Shown here: one piece after another, positions 35,565 to 43,883 of the stretch | Layout: the number at the start of each line of letters is the position of its first letter | Numbering within the stretch: the stretch's first letter is position 1 | Made by a program: the position numbers and the translations under genes | The notes under the pieces: generated by a model | Seen by the model: only the letters and a program-made list of their open reading frames with translations | Told to the model about the DNA's origin: nothing | The model's database searches: none | From: Clostridiales bacterium | GTDB lineage: Bacteria; Bacillota; Clostridia; Lachnospirales; Lachnospiraceae | Direction: 5' to 3' | Assembly: GCA_020860715.1 (NCBI GenBank) | Contig: JAJBTU010000013.1 | Coordinates: 62,001 to 126,000 of the forward strand | DNA: 64,000 nucleotides

Positions 35565-35650
35565 TCACAGTTCCGAGCAGCATCGAAATGAAAAAACAGA
35601 CTGTGCAGATTTATCTGCTAAAGGCTGTATTTTCATTTCGGGATGGGCGG
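35565..35650 (-). repeat. 86-bp structured intergenic repeat, copy A
   Basis: Read on the minus strand this copy aligns without gaps to 53646-53731, with 78 of 86 positions equal. It folds as an outer stem of CGAAATGAAA...ACAG against CTGT...TTTCATTTCG and an inner hairpin GCAGATAAATCTGC. Eight changes separate the copies, and one pair of them preserves the inner stem (A-T here, G-C in copy B). It lies between folC and the acidic protein gene, just upstream of the latter's promoter and in opposite direction to it. Confidence 0.8.
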
Positions 35651-35674
35651 CATCGAAAATTCCAGATTCTTCTA

Positions 35675-35703
35675 TGGACATGTGAAAACCAAAATGCTAT
35701 ACT
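35675..35703 (+). promoter_or_regulatory. Promoter of the exported acidic protein gene
   Basis: TGGACA (35675-35680) and TATACT (35698-35703) are 17 bases apart, giving a transcript start about 70 bases before the ATG at 35782. Confidence 0.7.
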
Positions 35704-35781
35704 TTCGCTGTATACTGCCGGGTATTACGGCAAAAGCCGCGTCCCGGGCGGCAAAAAGAAAACAGAAAGGATCTTAAATTT

Positions 35782-36792
35782 ATGAAGAAAAGAATATTAT
35801 TTCTGTTACCGGCGCTGGGTGCAGTCTCTATGCTCTGCGGTTTTGACAGTGTCCCGACGGCTGAAAGCGTTCTGGAAAAAGCGGCCGAAAGTTCGGCTTC
35901 GCCGGAAAACATGTCTGCTGATTTCACGCTGAATTGTGACATTGACGTCAATATCGGAGATGGTGAGACGACATCCACACTTGATATTCTTGCAAACGCG
36001 GACTTTGATATTCAGGCCATCGCGGATCCGTTTGCGTCATCAGTGGAAGGCGCCCTGACTCTGTCTACCTTCGGCGTAGATGAAGAGATCACGGTAAAGA
36101 CTTATATCGTCAGCAGCGATGAGTCCGTTGACACCTATACATATACAGAGGACTCCGCTTCCGATGAGGCCGGCGAGGGTACCTGGACGTACAGTTCTGT
36201 CTCCGCCGACGAATTCGACCTGCAGGCACTGCTGGATCTTTCTTCCTCCATCGACTACAGCCAGCTGGATGAACTGGGCCTTACCTTTGAGCTGGTCAGC
36301 GCAGCCGCCGAATATACCAACGGTTCCGAATCCTATCTCCTTTCAGCCGTCATTGATTCTTCAAACCTGCGCACCTTCATTGACAAATGCGAAGAACTCG
36401 CCGGAGAAGAACTTTCGGACGAGCTGGAACTTGATGAGGAAACGGTCAGCATGATTGAAGAAATGCTGGACGGTCTGAAAATCAATATCGATTACTATAT
36501 CGATACGACAACTTACCGTCCTGTCGCAGTCCACATTGATCTGGACGGCACAGATCTGACCGCCATCAATTCCTATGTGACGCAGCTTATTTCCTCCTAT
36601 TACGACAGCGGGGATTCCGATACCACGACCACGGTAGAAATCGTTCTCAACGATCTGTCCATGGACTACGTCTTCACAGACGAAGCCGCGGAGGAGATCA
36701 CTGTCCCAGATGAGGCACTGGAAGCGGTCGCCTCCGGCGAAGCGGAGGATCTTGCGGATCTGGCGGATGAACTCTCCGATGCAGCGGAATGA
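35782..36792 (+). CDS. Exported acidic protein, LppX/DUF-type lipoprotein-like
   Basis: The 336-residue protein starts at ATG 35782 behind GAAAGGAT. It has a signal sequence (MKKRILFLLPALGAVSMLCG) with a single Cys, but the residues before it (S-M-L) do not make a good lipobox, so lipidation is uncertain. The mature part is very acidic, without further cysteines, and alternates beta-rich stretches (TLNCDIDVNIGDGETTSTLD, TTTTVEIVLNDLSMDY) with helices, reminiscent of lipoproteins with an LppX/LolA-like half-barrel. Function unknown. It ends 12 bases before the convergent GH42 gene. Confidence 0.75.
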   Translation: MKKRILFLLPALGAVSMLCGFDSVPTAESVLEKAAESSASPENMSADFTLNCDIDVNIGDGETTSTLDILANADFDIQAIADPFASSVEGALTLSTFGVDEEITVKTYIVSSDESVDTYTYTEDSASDEAGEGTWTYSSVSADEFDLQALLDLSSSIDYSQLDELGLTFELVSAAAEYTNGSESYLLSAVIDSSNLRTFIDKCEELAGEELSDELELDEETVSMIEEMLDGLKINIDYYIDTTTYRPVAVHIDLDGTDLTAINSYVTQLISSYYDSGDSDTTTTVEIVLNDLSMDYVFTDEAAEEITVPDEALEAVASGEAEDLADLADELSDAAE

Positions 36793-36804
36793 GGCAGCGT
36801 AACA

Positions 36805-38913
36805 CTATACTTCAAACACTTCCGTCTCATACGGAGCGAGTTCAACTTCGCCCTGCGCACAGCGTTCCGCAAAAATGCGCCGCATTCTCTGACCCAGGAT
36901 GATCTTTTGCGGTGTGGATTTGAAATTCAGCGCAAAAAGCCATGTCCTTCCGTCTTTTTGCCGCTGCACAAGATCCACACCGTCCGGCGCCTGGATCAGA
37001 GAATCAAACGGGGAAAGTACACCTGCGTACTGAAGCAGCAGTCTGACATTTTCTTCTGTAAAAACACTTCCCATATGGATCGTGCGGCCCCTGCCGGTCT
37101 TTTTTTCAATCGCCGCAGCTTTTCCCGCGTAATAGCTGTCCGTATATCGGGCAAGCACCTTCGCGTCCGGGTCGGCCGTTTCCATTATATCATGAAATAA
37201 CGGCATTTCCGTCCGCATATTCTCCGACGCTTTCTCCGGCCCGGCTGCAGCTTTTTCTTTTGGCGTCTCCTTAAAATCCCATGCGGCATACACCGGTCCC
37301 TCCGCCGGGCTGACAAACGTAAAATCACGCACATCAGAACCTGTAAGCCGGCGCAGAAGTCCCGGCTGCGGAAGCATGACACATTTTCCGTTTTCCTGCT
37401 TGTAGCCGCTGCGGCAGCCAATGATCAGTGTGCCGCCCTGCTCCACATACTGCTTCAGCAGTTCCGCCCGCTCTTCTGTCATGATCACCGGGTGCGGATA
37501 AATGAGCACCGGATAAGCCAGCAGTTCTTCTACTGTCGTTCCCTCCCGCAGATAAACGCTGTCATACGGCGTATGCGTCCTCTCGGATGTCTCTAAAACC
37601 GCTTCCTCACTGGCGTGCGCCACACGCTGATGCCAGGCGTCCACGTTGGTGTCCCACTCGTTGTCGTAATCCTTTAAAAGCCCGAACGCGGCCACAAAGT
37701 CAGAGCCGCAGAGCGCGTCCAGTTTTTTAAATTTCCGGTAAAACTCTTTCACCTCGGCGAGTTTCCGGTTGTCCCGGTTGTCGTAATCCAAAATGCCATG
37801 CCAGTAGATCTCCGTGCCAAAGGTGCAGGTGCGCCAGCGGAAAAACGAAATATAATCCGCTCCCTGCGCGACACTCTGCATCGCCCAGAGGGTAAGCTGC
37901 CCCGGCCGCGGCGCGGGACCTTCCATGCGGGTCGTCCAGCCGTTTGCGCCGGACTGCTGTTCCATAATACCAAAGTGCGGGCAGACAGAGCGCGTCTCCG
38001 TCAGATTTCTCGTCCAATGGCGGTCATTCAGATCCGTCTCGCAGAACGGCTCCCGGTCAAGTCCGAAGGCAAAACTCGGATAAGAATCATAGGTATAGAC
38101 ATCCAGGCATTCCTCCTCCATCCGATGGTTGTCCATATTCCAGAACAGTCCGTTTGTTGTAATAAAGTCCCCGTCTTTTTTGTATCTGCGCAGGATATCC
38201 GTCTGCATCCGGCAGAAGGAGACGGCGCTCTCGGAGATAAACCGGTAATAATCCAGATGCTGATGCGGATTGTAGCCCTGGTTCAGAAGCGGGCGCGGCA
38301 CATAAATCTGCTCCCAGTCTGTATAAGTCTGGTTCCAGAAAGCCGTACCCCAGGCTTCATTCAGTGCGTCCAGCGTCCCATACTTCTCTTTCAGGAACAT
38401 GCGGAACGCTGCCGAATCCGCCTCGGAATGGAATTCGCTCGTCTCACAGTTGATCTCATTATCGATCTGCCAGCCGGTGATCGCCGGGTGCTTCCCATAA
38501 TGCTCCCCCAGTTTCTCCACGATCCGGGATACCAGCTCGCGGTACTTCGGCGAATTGTAATTATAATGCCGTCTTCCGCCGTGCCGGTACGCCACCCCCG
38601 CCTCATCGCAGTTCAAGACCTCCGGATATTTTTCCGTCAGCCAGGCGGGCGGCGTAGCCGAAGGCGTACCAAATATGACTTTCATCCCTTTTTTCTGACA
38701 CAGATCCAGAAATTCATCAAAAAATTCATACGTAAAGACGCCCTCCTGCGGTTCTACCTTGTTCCAGGCAAATTCCGCAATGCGGATGACCGTGATCCCC
38801 GTATCCAGCATTCTCTCCAAATCCGACGCCCACAATTCTTTGGGCCAGTGCTCCGGATAATAGCAGGTGCCCATGGTCATTTCATTCCACTGAAACTTCT
38901 GTTTTTTTCTCAT
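36805..38913 (-). CDS. Beta-galactosidase, glycoside hydrolase family 42
   Basis: The 702-residue protein starts at ATG 38913 (AAGGAAA upstream). GTCYYPEHWPKELWASDLER is the classical GH42 beginning, WQIDNEINCETSEF carries the acid/base Glu (near 158) and FGIMEQQSGANGW the nucleophile Glu (near 320). A beta-galactosidase trimerisation-type domain with LIYPHPVIMTEERAELLKQY and a small C-terminal beta domain follow. It has no signal peptide, so it acts in the cytoplasm on imported galactosides. No transporter or regulator is adjacent. Exact linkage preference cannot be read from the sequence. Confidence 0.95.
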   Translation of the reverse strand: MRKKQKFQWNEMTMGTCYYPEHWPKELWASDLERMLDTGITVIRIAEFAWNKVEPQEGVFTYEFFDEFLDLCQKKGMKVIFGTPSATPPAWLTEKYPEVLNCDEAGVAYRHGGRRHYNYNSPKYRELVSRIVEKLGEHYGKHPAITGWQIDNEINCETSEFHSEADSAAFRMFLKEKYGTLDALNEAWGTAFWNQTYTDWEQIYVPRPLLNQGYNPHQHLDYYRFISESAVSFCRMQTDILRRYKKDGDFITTNGLFWNMDNHRMEEECLDVYTYDSYPSFAFGLDREPFCETDLNDRHWTRNLTETRSVCPHFGIMEQQSGANGWTTRMEGPAPRPGQLTLWAMQSVAQGADYISFFRWRTCTFGTEIYWHGILDYDNRDNRKLAEVKEFYRKFKKLDALCGSDFVAAFGLLKDYDNEWDTNVDAWHQRVAHASEEAVLETSERTHTPYDSVYLREGTTVEELLAYPVLIYPHPVIMTEERAELLKQYVEQGGTLIIGCRSGYKQENGKCVMLPQPGLLRRLTGSDVRDFTFVSPAEGPVYAAWDFKETPKEKAAAGPEKASENMRTEMPLFHDIMETADPDAKVLARYTDSYYAGKAAAIEKKTGRGRTIHMGSVFTEENVRLLLQYAGVLSPFDSLIQAPDGVDLVQRQKDGRTWLFALNFKSTPQKIILGQRMRRIFAERCAQGEVELAPYETEVFEV

Positions 38914-39018
38914 GATCGTTTTTCCTTTTTCTTTCCACCGTATTTTTCTATTCGCAGCGCAAATCTCTTCTCTTCGGGTCATATTCTGGCATACTATTCT
39001 GAAAAAATCAATTCGTTT

Positions 39019-40854
39019 TTACCCCGGCAGACTGTCCCGCACACATAATGCCCCATAGCCAACCTGATTATTCGGCCACTGCGTGAAGCCGGGCAGCTGC
39101 CGTGCGCCGCGGTGCAGGCAGGCCCGCACTTTTTCTCCGTAGAGATACGGATCCCGCCCGCGAAGAATCCCCCATTCCATCAAAAGAGCGGCAGCACCGG
39201 TCACAAACGGCGCGGCAAAAGAAGTACCGGAAACGCTCACATAACCGCCGCCGACCGCGGTGGTGGTGACGTCCACGCCGGGAGCGACCAGATCCGGCCG
39301 GTTGAGATACGGGGTGTCCGGCCAGCCGCGGCCGGAAAAAGACGCAAAGGAATCCAGGCGCGCATCGTAGGCGCCGACCGCAATGACCCGCGACGCCGTT
39401 GAAGGGATTGTCATGGTGGTGTCCGGCGCCGGCGTTAAAAAGCGCGTAGTTTCATTTCTCGCGCGGCCGTCCGGCATCCAGACGGAATACTCTCCTGTGA
39501 CGATCCGCCGCGGTTTCAGAAGGAGCCGCCAGATGCCGCTGTCGATATAGTCTTCCTCCGGGACAAAGTCAATATAGATTTCCTGCTCCGCCTGGTAAGG
39601 GCCAGGTTCGCCATAATACACCAGAAGATTCGTAAAGCCGAGCCGGTAGCGGGCCGTCCCGGTCTCTTCCCCGAATGGTCCGGCCCTCCGCCCGTTGGGA
39701 TGCTCAATAAGTATCTCAAATTCATCCGCGTAGTTTTTCCAGATCTGCAGATTCATGGCAGGCTCAAAATCGCTGATGAGAAATTCAATTATAGCTGCGG
39801 ATTCCGCTTCCATCGCCGCACTCCTCAGCTTCCCGGACACATGCCCGCCTGTATTTCCCTCATTCCCTGTTCCGGCGACGATCACATTCCGGCCCCGCTG
39901 CGCCATCATATCAAGATAAGTCTCCACAAGCGAAGTGCCGCGGTGGGATCCGTACACGTTTCCAAAACTTAAGTTGATTGCCGCAGGCTGAGCAAATTCT
40001 TCGGCTTTCCCCATCACGTATTCAACGGCCTGCATCAGCTCTGTCGTACTCGGAAAGCCGTCCGGCTGCGGCGTGCCCAGTTTTACCACTAAAATATCAC
40101 TTTTCGCGGCAATGCCGCGATAAGGATTGCCGGAGGCGCGCCCGTTGCCCGCCGCGATGCCGAGCACTTCCGTCCCGTGGCCGCTTGCATCCTGCTCCGG
40201 CACCAGTGCCAGACCAGCCTCACGGGATCCGGCCGTCAGCGCCGCATTGATATCCTCCTGTGTATACTCCACGCCACGCGTAAACCCCGCCGGAACATGG
40301 CCGGGCGGAACGCTTCTCCCGCCGCCTGCCGTCCCCTCATCCGCAGTTTCCGTCATTCTGTCCGCAGGCAGCACCGCGCCCTGATCCCAGATTGCCCGGA
40401 TGCGCGTAGTCCCGTCTTCTTTCCGGAAATCCGGGTGAAAATAATCCACCCCGGAATCAATCACCGCGACCAGCACGCCCTCCCCGAACAGATCATACGG
40501 GGCCGTCTGCAGCGCATACACGCAGGACGCGGTTCTTCCGATCGACACACTAAAATAGAGGCGCCTGGGCTTTTCCACATATTCGATCTGCGGAAGCGCC
40601 GCCAACGCCTCAATCTGATTTCGTGTACCGGTCAGGATCGCGTAGCCGCCGGAAAGCCCCACGCTCTCCATCGCCCCCGGGCCTTCCGGAAGCGCATCCA
40701 GCAGCTCCTGATAGCTGCCGCCGTAACGCACGATCACCTCCCAGGTCCGTTCCCCCTGGTTATATCCAACATCCAGTTCTTCTGATTTTTCCAGCTCTTC
40801 CTTCGTCGCATCCAGCGCAAGATTCAGCAGATTATCCAGCTTCTGATCTTCCAT
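39019..40854 (-). CDS. S8 family serine protease of the Csp/Bsp type
   Basis: The 611-residue protein has a complete subtilisin triad: Asp in VAVIDSGVDYFHPDF (about 132), His in DASGHGTEVLGIAAGNG (about 228) and Ser in VSVSGTSFAAPFVTGAAALL (about 555). An insert of about 150 residues between the His and Ser blocks (about 335-480) is beta-rich, like the jelly-roll domain of clostridial Csp proteases. The N-terminal 90 residues form a compact prodomain, and there is no signal peptide. Csp proteases cleave pro-SleC during spore germination; related proteins of this shape are common in Lachnospiraceae with unknown roles. All three catalytic residues are present, so it should be active. Confidence 0.92.
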   Translation of the reverse strand: MEDQKLDNLLNLALDATKEELEKSEELDVGYNQGERTWEVIVRYGGSYQELLDALPEGPGAMESVGLSGGYAILTGTRNQIEALAALPQIEYVEKPRRLYFSVSIGRTASCVYALQTAPYDLFGEGVLVAVIDSGVDYFHPDFRKEDGTTRIRAIWDQGAVLPADRMTETADEGTAGGGRSVPPGHVPAGFTRGVEYTQEDINAALTAGSREAGLALVPEQDASGHGTEVLGIAAGNGRASGNPYRGIAAKSDILVVKLGTPQPDGFPSTTELMQAVEYVMGKAEEFAQPAAINLSFGNVYGSHRGTSLVETYLDMMAQRGRNVIVAGTGNEGNTGGHVSGKLRSAAMEAESAAIIEFLISDFEPAMNLQIWKNYADEFEILIEHPNGRRAGPFGEETGTARYRLGFTNLLVYYGEPGPYQAEQEIYIDFVPEEDYIDSGIWRLLLKPRRIVTGEYSVWMPDGRARNETTRFLTPAPDTTMTIPSTASRVIAVGAYDARLDSFASFSGRGWPDTPYLNRPDLVAPGVDVTTTAVGGGYVSVSGTSFAAPFVTGAAALLMEWGILRGRDPYLYGEKVRACLHRGARQLPGFTQWPNNQVGYGALCVRDSLPG

Positions 40855-41221
40855 GCAGACACCTCACTCCATAAAATCGAGCAGGAGGCGGTTTTTGCCT
40901 CATACCCGCCTGCGCAGGCAGGGTGCGCCATCAGGCGCAAAATCCCTCTCCCGTCTTTGCGCATCAAACAGAATGTGCCCGGCCGCCGTGCAGCAGCCGG
41001 GCAAACGTTCACTGACATTCTATGCAGCTTCCCTCGCATTTGTTCTCGAATTTACCGAATATTAGCCGCCGGCCTCCGATTTGCCTCTTTCTGTCATCGC
41101 AGAATTTTTCATAATCCGTATATCCGGGCAACAGCATTCTGATAACAGCAAATCATTTTTTTACTGTCCATTCTCCACAGGATATGCTATACTTCTCCTC
41201 ATAGAAAGAGAAGGTGACGTT
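40855..41221. other. Palindrome-rich gap upstream of the S8 protease and YunG-like genes
   Basis: This 367-base divergent gap holds successive inverted repeats: GCCTGCGCAGGC (about 40909-40920), TGCGCC/GGCGCA (40924-40939), GCGCAAA/TTTGCGC (40935-40962) and TGCCCGGC/GCCGGGCA (about 40977-41004). The right end carries the promoter for the YunG-like gene. No gene is evident. Confidence 0.55.
41160..41188 (+). promoter_or_regulatory. Promoter of the YunG-like gene
   Basis: TTTACT (41160-41165) and TATGCT (41183-41188), spacer 17, lie 33 bases before the ATG at 41222. An overlapping TATACT five bases on is an alternative -10. Confidence 0.45.
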
Positions 41222-41662
41222 ATGTCAAAACAATATCATTTTTACGGATGGGAAAACGCAGCCGCTCCTGCAGTTACGGATCAGTACGCAGGTATCCGTA
41301 CGCCGCGGGACTTGTATGACGCATTATCCGAGCTCTGGTGCGCGGACACATGCGCGCCCAGAATGCGTGCAGACTGGACGTCAAAGAATAAAACGTTGGG
41401 ACAGTGCTCCATCACAGCGTTTCTGGCACAGGACATTTTCGGAGGCGAAGTCTGTGGAATTCTGCGGCCGGGCGGCAACTATCATTGCTATAATGTGATC
41501 GGGGACTGCGTCTTTGATCTGACCAGCGAGCAGTTTGGAGACGAGGTATTGAATTATTCTGACAATCCTCTGCAGTCAAGAGATGTGCATTTTGCCAAAG
41601 AGGAAAAGCGGCTGCGCTATGAAAAGCTGAAGGCGGATCTGCATGCGTTCTGTAAAAAATAA
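41222..41662 (+). CDS. YunG-like protein
   Basis: The 146-residue protein starts at ATG 41222 behind GAGAAGGTGA. The core GQCSITAFLAQDIFGGEV, PGGNYHCYNVIGDCVFDLTS and the following EQFGDEV resemble the uncharacterised YunG family. The order Cys (GQC), His (NYHCYN) and Asp (FDLTS) is that of papain- or transglutaminase-like enzymes, so a small cysteine-dependent hydrolase or transferase is possible, but unproven. It is a single gene between the S8 protease and the DUF2752 pair. Confidence 0.7.
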   Translation: MSKQYHFYGWENAAAPAVTDQYAGIRTPRDLYDALSELWCADTCAPRMRADWTSKNKTLGQCSITAFLAQDIFGGEVCGILRPGGNYHCYNVIGDCVFDLTSEQFGDEVLNYSDNPLQSRDVHFAKEEKRLRYEKLKADLHAFCKK

Positions 41663-41726
41663 TCGAGTCATCTGAAGGGAGACTGGCAGCACAACCGGCC
41701 TCCGCCGGCCGCCCAGTCAATACATA

Positions 41727-42152
41727 TTAATCACCTGCGAGCCAGGACGGGGAAGCCTGCAGCAGAGGCAAAAGGACAGAGTCTGGCACTTCGGGCAGTC
41801 CTCCGCAGACGATGCGGTACAGGTATACACATATGGTAACGATTCCGACGAGGATCAGGAGCGCTTCCTGACAGGGGATTTTTTTCAGAGATAAGACATA
41901 ACGGCACAGAACGAAAAGCAGAGCACAGAGCATCCACAGGTAAATAGATGGATTCTGTTCCCATGCGGTAAGAAAATGACCGGTCAGAAGAGAAATGCCC
42001 GCTCTGGTGAGTCCGCAAGCCGGGCATGGAAATCCGGTTAAAATGGCAAACGGGCATACCGTGCCAAAAAATATTTGCGTGGTAATACAATAAGTGGCTA
42101 TGAGTATCATAGCCACTTTCATATTTTTCAGGTCAGACCATAAGCGTTTCAT
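41727..42152 (-). CDS. DUF2752 membrane protein
   Basis: The 141-residue protein has four hydrophobic segments and the motif CPFAILTGFPCPACGLTRAG, the CP..(..)GxPCPxCGxTR signature of DUF2752, a family of unknown function. The cysteines lie at the outer end of the first segment pair. Its ATG overlaps the stop of the upstream small membrane protein (TAATG), and it lacks a ribosome site of its own, so it depends on coupled translation. Confidence 0.88.
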   Translation of the reverse strand: MKRLWSDLKNMKVAMILIATYCITTQIFFGTVCPFAILTGFPCPACGLTRAGISLLTGHFLTAWEQNPSIYLWMLCALLFVLCRYVLSLKKIPCQEALLILVGIVTICVYLYRIVCGGLPEVPDSVLLPLLQASPSWLAGD

Positions 42153-42421
42153 TATGACAAAGAATTGAAAACAGCTGCTGCGCCTCCGGATACAACCATA
42201 AGCAGGACAATAACAGCTATAATAATGAACATACAAAAATAGGATCTGGCAAAATTCTTCAGGTTTTTATTTCTTGTTCCGCCAAAGGAAAAGACCAGAA
42301 GCAGAATAAAGCCGATACAGGGAATCGCGAATAAGATCTCATAGCCAAAATATCCCCACATGCTGATCGGCTGGTATTCTTCTGTCGCCTGCATTTTTTC
42401 GTTAAAATCTGATGATTCCAT
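42152..42421 (-). CDS. Small two-span membrane protein, partner of DUF2752
   Basis: The 89-residue protein has a polar N-terminal 20 residues, then MWGYFGYEILFAIPCIGFIL (first span), a GGTRNKNLKNFARS cytoplasmic loop and a second span (FCMFIIIAVIVLLMVV). This arrangement is common in Firmicutes beside DUF2752 genes; no function is known to me. It starts at ATG 42421 behind GAGAGGAG and is expressed from a perfect consensus promoter (42495-42523). Confidence 0.8.
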   Translation of the reverse strand: MESSDFNEKMQATEEYQPISMWGYFGYEILFAIPCIGFILLLVFSFGGTRNKNLKNFARSYFCMFIIIAVIVLLMVVSGGAAAVFNSLS

Positions 42422-42494
42422 AACTCATAACTCCTCTCTTTTGTTTGATTCGAAATGATATAAAAATTCGAACATTTATTAAAATTTCATAAAT

Positions 42495-42523
42495 ATTATA
42501 AACAAAATATTTAGATGTGTCAA
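42495..42523 (-). promoter_or_regulatory. Perfect consensus promoter of the 2-TM/DUF2752 operon
   Basis: Minus-strand TTGACA (42518-42523), 17-base spacer and TATAAT (42495-42500) match the sigma-A consensus at all twelve positions, in very AT-rich DNA. The transcript would begin about 65 bases before the ATG at 42421. Confidence 0.85.
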
Positions 42524-42667
42524 TGTGATGCCTGTACTTTTTTTAAACTGCTCTTCACGAATGCTCATGTCAATGCATTCGCCTTTCGTCTGCCAGATTC
42601 CTTCGTCTGCCGGTTTCCTTCATCCGCTGGTTTTGTGGCTCCGTATTCTTCGCTGTACGAATTGTTC

Positions 42668-42696
42668 TTGTTCAAACCGGCCAAAGCTGATATACT
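42668..42696 (+). promoter_or_regulatory. Promoter of the alpha/beta hydrolase gene
   Basis: TTGTTC (42668-42673) and TATACT (42691-42696) with a 17-base spacer lie 57 bases before the ATG at 42753. Confidence 0.6.
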
Positions 42697-42752
42697 GCAA
42701 AGAAAAAGCGAATGGAGCATTAAGAAAAAACAGCAGAAAGGCGGCTGGTAAA

Positions 42753-43817
42753 ATGGCAGAAGAAACCATAACAGAGAACAAAAAGCCAGAGACTGCAGCA
42801 TCGGCAGACAGGCAGAGGAAACAGGAAGCGCCGGAAGAAAACTATAACCGGTTCATCGAAGAGCATGTGCTTCCCTACATACTCCCGCGGCGGGAGGAAC
42901 GTTATCTTAATCGGGAGCCGGAACGACCCATTTACTGTGCGTTTTACACGGCAGACGGTCCTGACACCCATGCTCCAGAGGCCGTACGGGGGATCATCCT
43001 CATCTCGCACGGATTTACCGAAACGGCGGACAAATACTTTGAGGTCATTTATTATTTCTTAAAGGCAGGTTATCATGTCTGCATCCCGGAACACTGCGGG
43101 CACGGACGCTCTTACCGTCTTGTCGGGGAAGACCTTTCTCTCGTTTACACCGACAGCTGGCAGCGGTATGTGGACGACCTGAGTTTCATTGCGAAGTCCG
43201 CAAAGAGCCGCTGGTCACAGGAACCGCAGCTTCCACTTTTTCTCTTCGCTCATTCCATGGGCGGCGGGATCGGCGCGGCGCTTGCCGCACAGGAACCGCA
43301 GCTGTTCCGCCGGATCCTCCTCTCCTCGCCTATGATCCGCCCCTGCACGGGCAGCGTGCCCTGGCCGGCGGCTAAGCTGATCGTCAATGTCATGTGCAGG
43401 CTCGGCAGGGAAAAAAGCTATGTCATCGGACAGCATGGATATAACGGTAAAGAGACTTTCGAGGAATGCTTCGCCACATCGCGCTCCCGATGGGCCTGGT
43501 ATAAAGCAAAGACAGACGCAGAACCGCTCTATCAGACATACGCCGCATCCTACGGATGGCTGCGCGAAGCGATCCGCTTAAACCGCTTTCTCATAAAGGA
43601 CGCCTGGAAACAGATTACGGCTCCGGTTTTGCTGATTCAGGCGGCGGATGAGAACGTCGTTTCCAAAAAACAGCAGGAGCTGTTCGTACGGAAGCTGGAC
43701 GCGCGCCTTGTCCGTATCCCCGGCGCGAAGCATGAGATTTTCCGGTCAGACGATAAAACAGTCGAGCGATATATTCAGGGCTGCCTGAAATTCTATGGCT
43801 CTTCTGAAAGTGCATAG
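42753..43817 (+). CDS. Alpha/beta hydrolase, lysophospholipase-like
   Basis: The 354-residue protein starts at ATG 42753 (AAAGGCGG upstream). GIILISHGFTETADKYFEVI gives the oxyanion strand, FLFAHSMGGGIGAALAAQ the nucleophile elbow with the catalytic Ser, LIQAADENVVS the acid strand with Asp, and PGAKHEIFRS the His. This is the Hydrolase_4/monoglyceride-lipase pattern. The first 45 residues are polar and probably disordered. No signal peptide. It is a single gene; substrate is probably an acylglycerol or lysophospholipid. Confidence 0.9.
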   Translation: MAEETITENKKPETAASADRQRKQEAPEENYNRFIEEHVLPYILPRREERYLNREPERPIYCAFYTADGPDTHAPEAVRGIILISHGFTETADKYFEVIYYFLKAGYHVCIPEHCGHGRSYRLVGEDLSLVYTDSWQRYVDDLSFIAKSAKSRWSQEPQLPLFLFAHSMGGGIGAALAAQEPQLFRRILLSSPMIRPCTGSVPWPAAKLIVNVMCRLGREKSYVIGQHGYNGKETFEECFATSRSRWAWYKAKTDAEPLYQTYAASYGWLREAIRLNRFLIKDAWKQITAPVLLIQAADENVVSKKQQELFVRKLDARLVRIPGAKHEIFRSDDKTVERYIQGCLKFYGSSESA

Positions 43818-43833
43818 TCCCATACGCGCCAAC

Positions 43834-43870
43834 AGTCCCGGGAGGAAGATCACTTCTGCCTCCCGGGACT
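43834..43870. terminator. Hairpin between the hydrolase and the 146-aa gene
   Basis: AGTCCCGGGAGG and CCTCCCGGGACT form a perfect twelve-base stem around a 13-base loop, midway between two convergent genes. The T content after it is low on both sides (GTTCGTCTTTG on the plus strand), but position and stem strength fit a shared terminator. Confidence 0.65.
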
Positions 43871-43883
43871 GTTCGTCTTTGTA

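Larger units (their letters stand above)
35426..35781. other. Divergent gap between folC and the exported acidic protein
   Basis: This 356-base gap contains a GC-rich inverted repeat with GGTCTGC and GCAGACC arms (about 35475-35513), the first copy of the 86-bp structured repeat (35565-35650) and a strong plus-strand promoter (35675-35703). No further gene is seen. Confidence 0.6.
42422..42752. other. Divergent promoter gap with 17-bp tandem repeats
   Basis: This 331-base gap separates the two-span protein from the hydrolase. The left part is very AT-rich and holds the minus-strand promoter. Three imperfect 17-base units (TTCGTCTGCCAGATTCC type) stand in tandem at 42585-42635, and the plus-strand promoter follows at 42668-42696. 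Confidence 0.6.

Noticed and set aside
37798..39048. A 416-codon plus-strand frame
   Set aside because: Antisense to the GH42 gene, whose catalytic motifs are intact.
43834..43870. Mobile element end because of the long perfect hairpin
   Set aside because: It sits between two convergent stop codons and no second copy was noticed; a shared terminator explains it.
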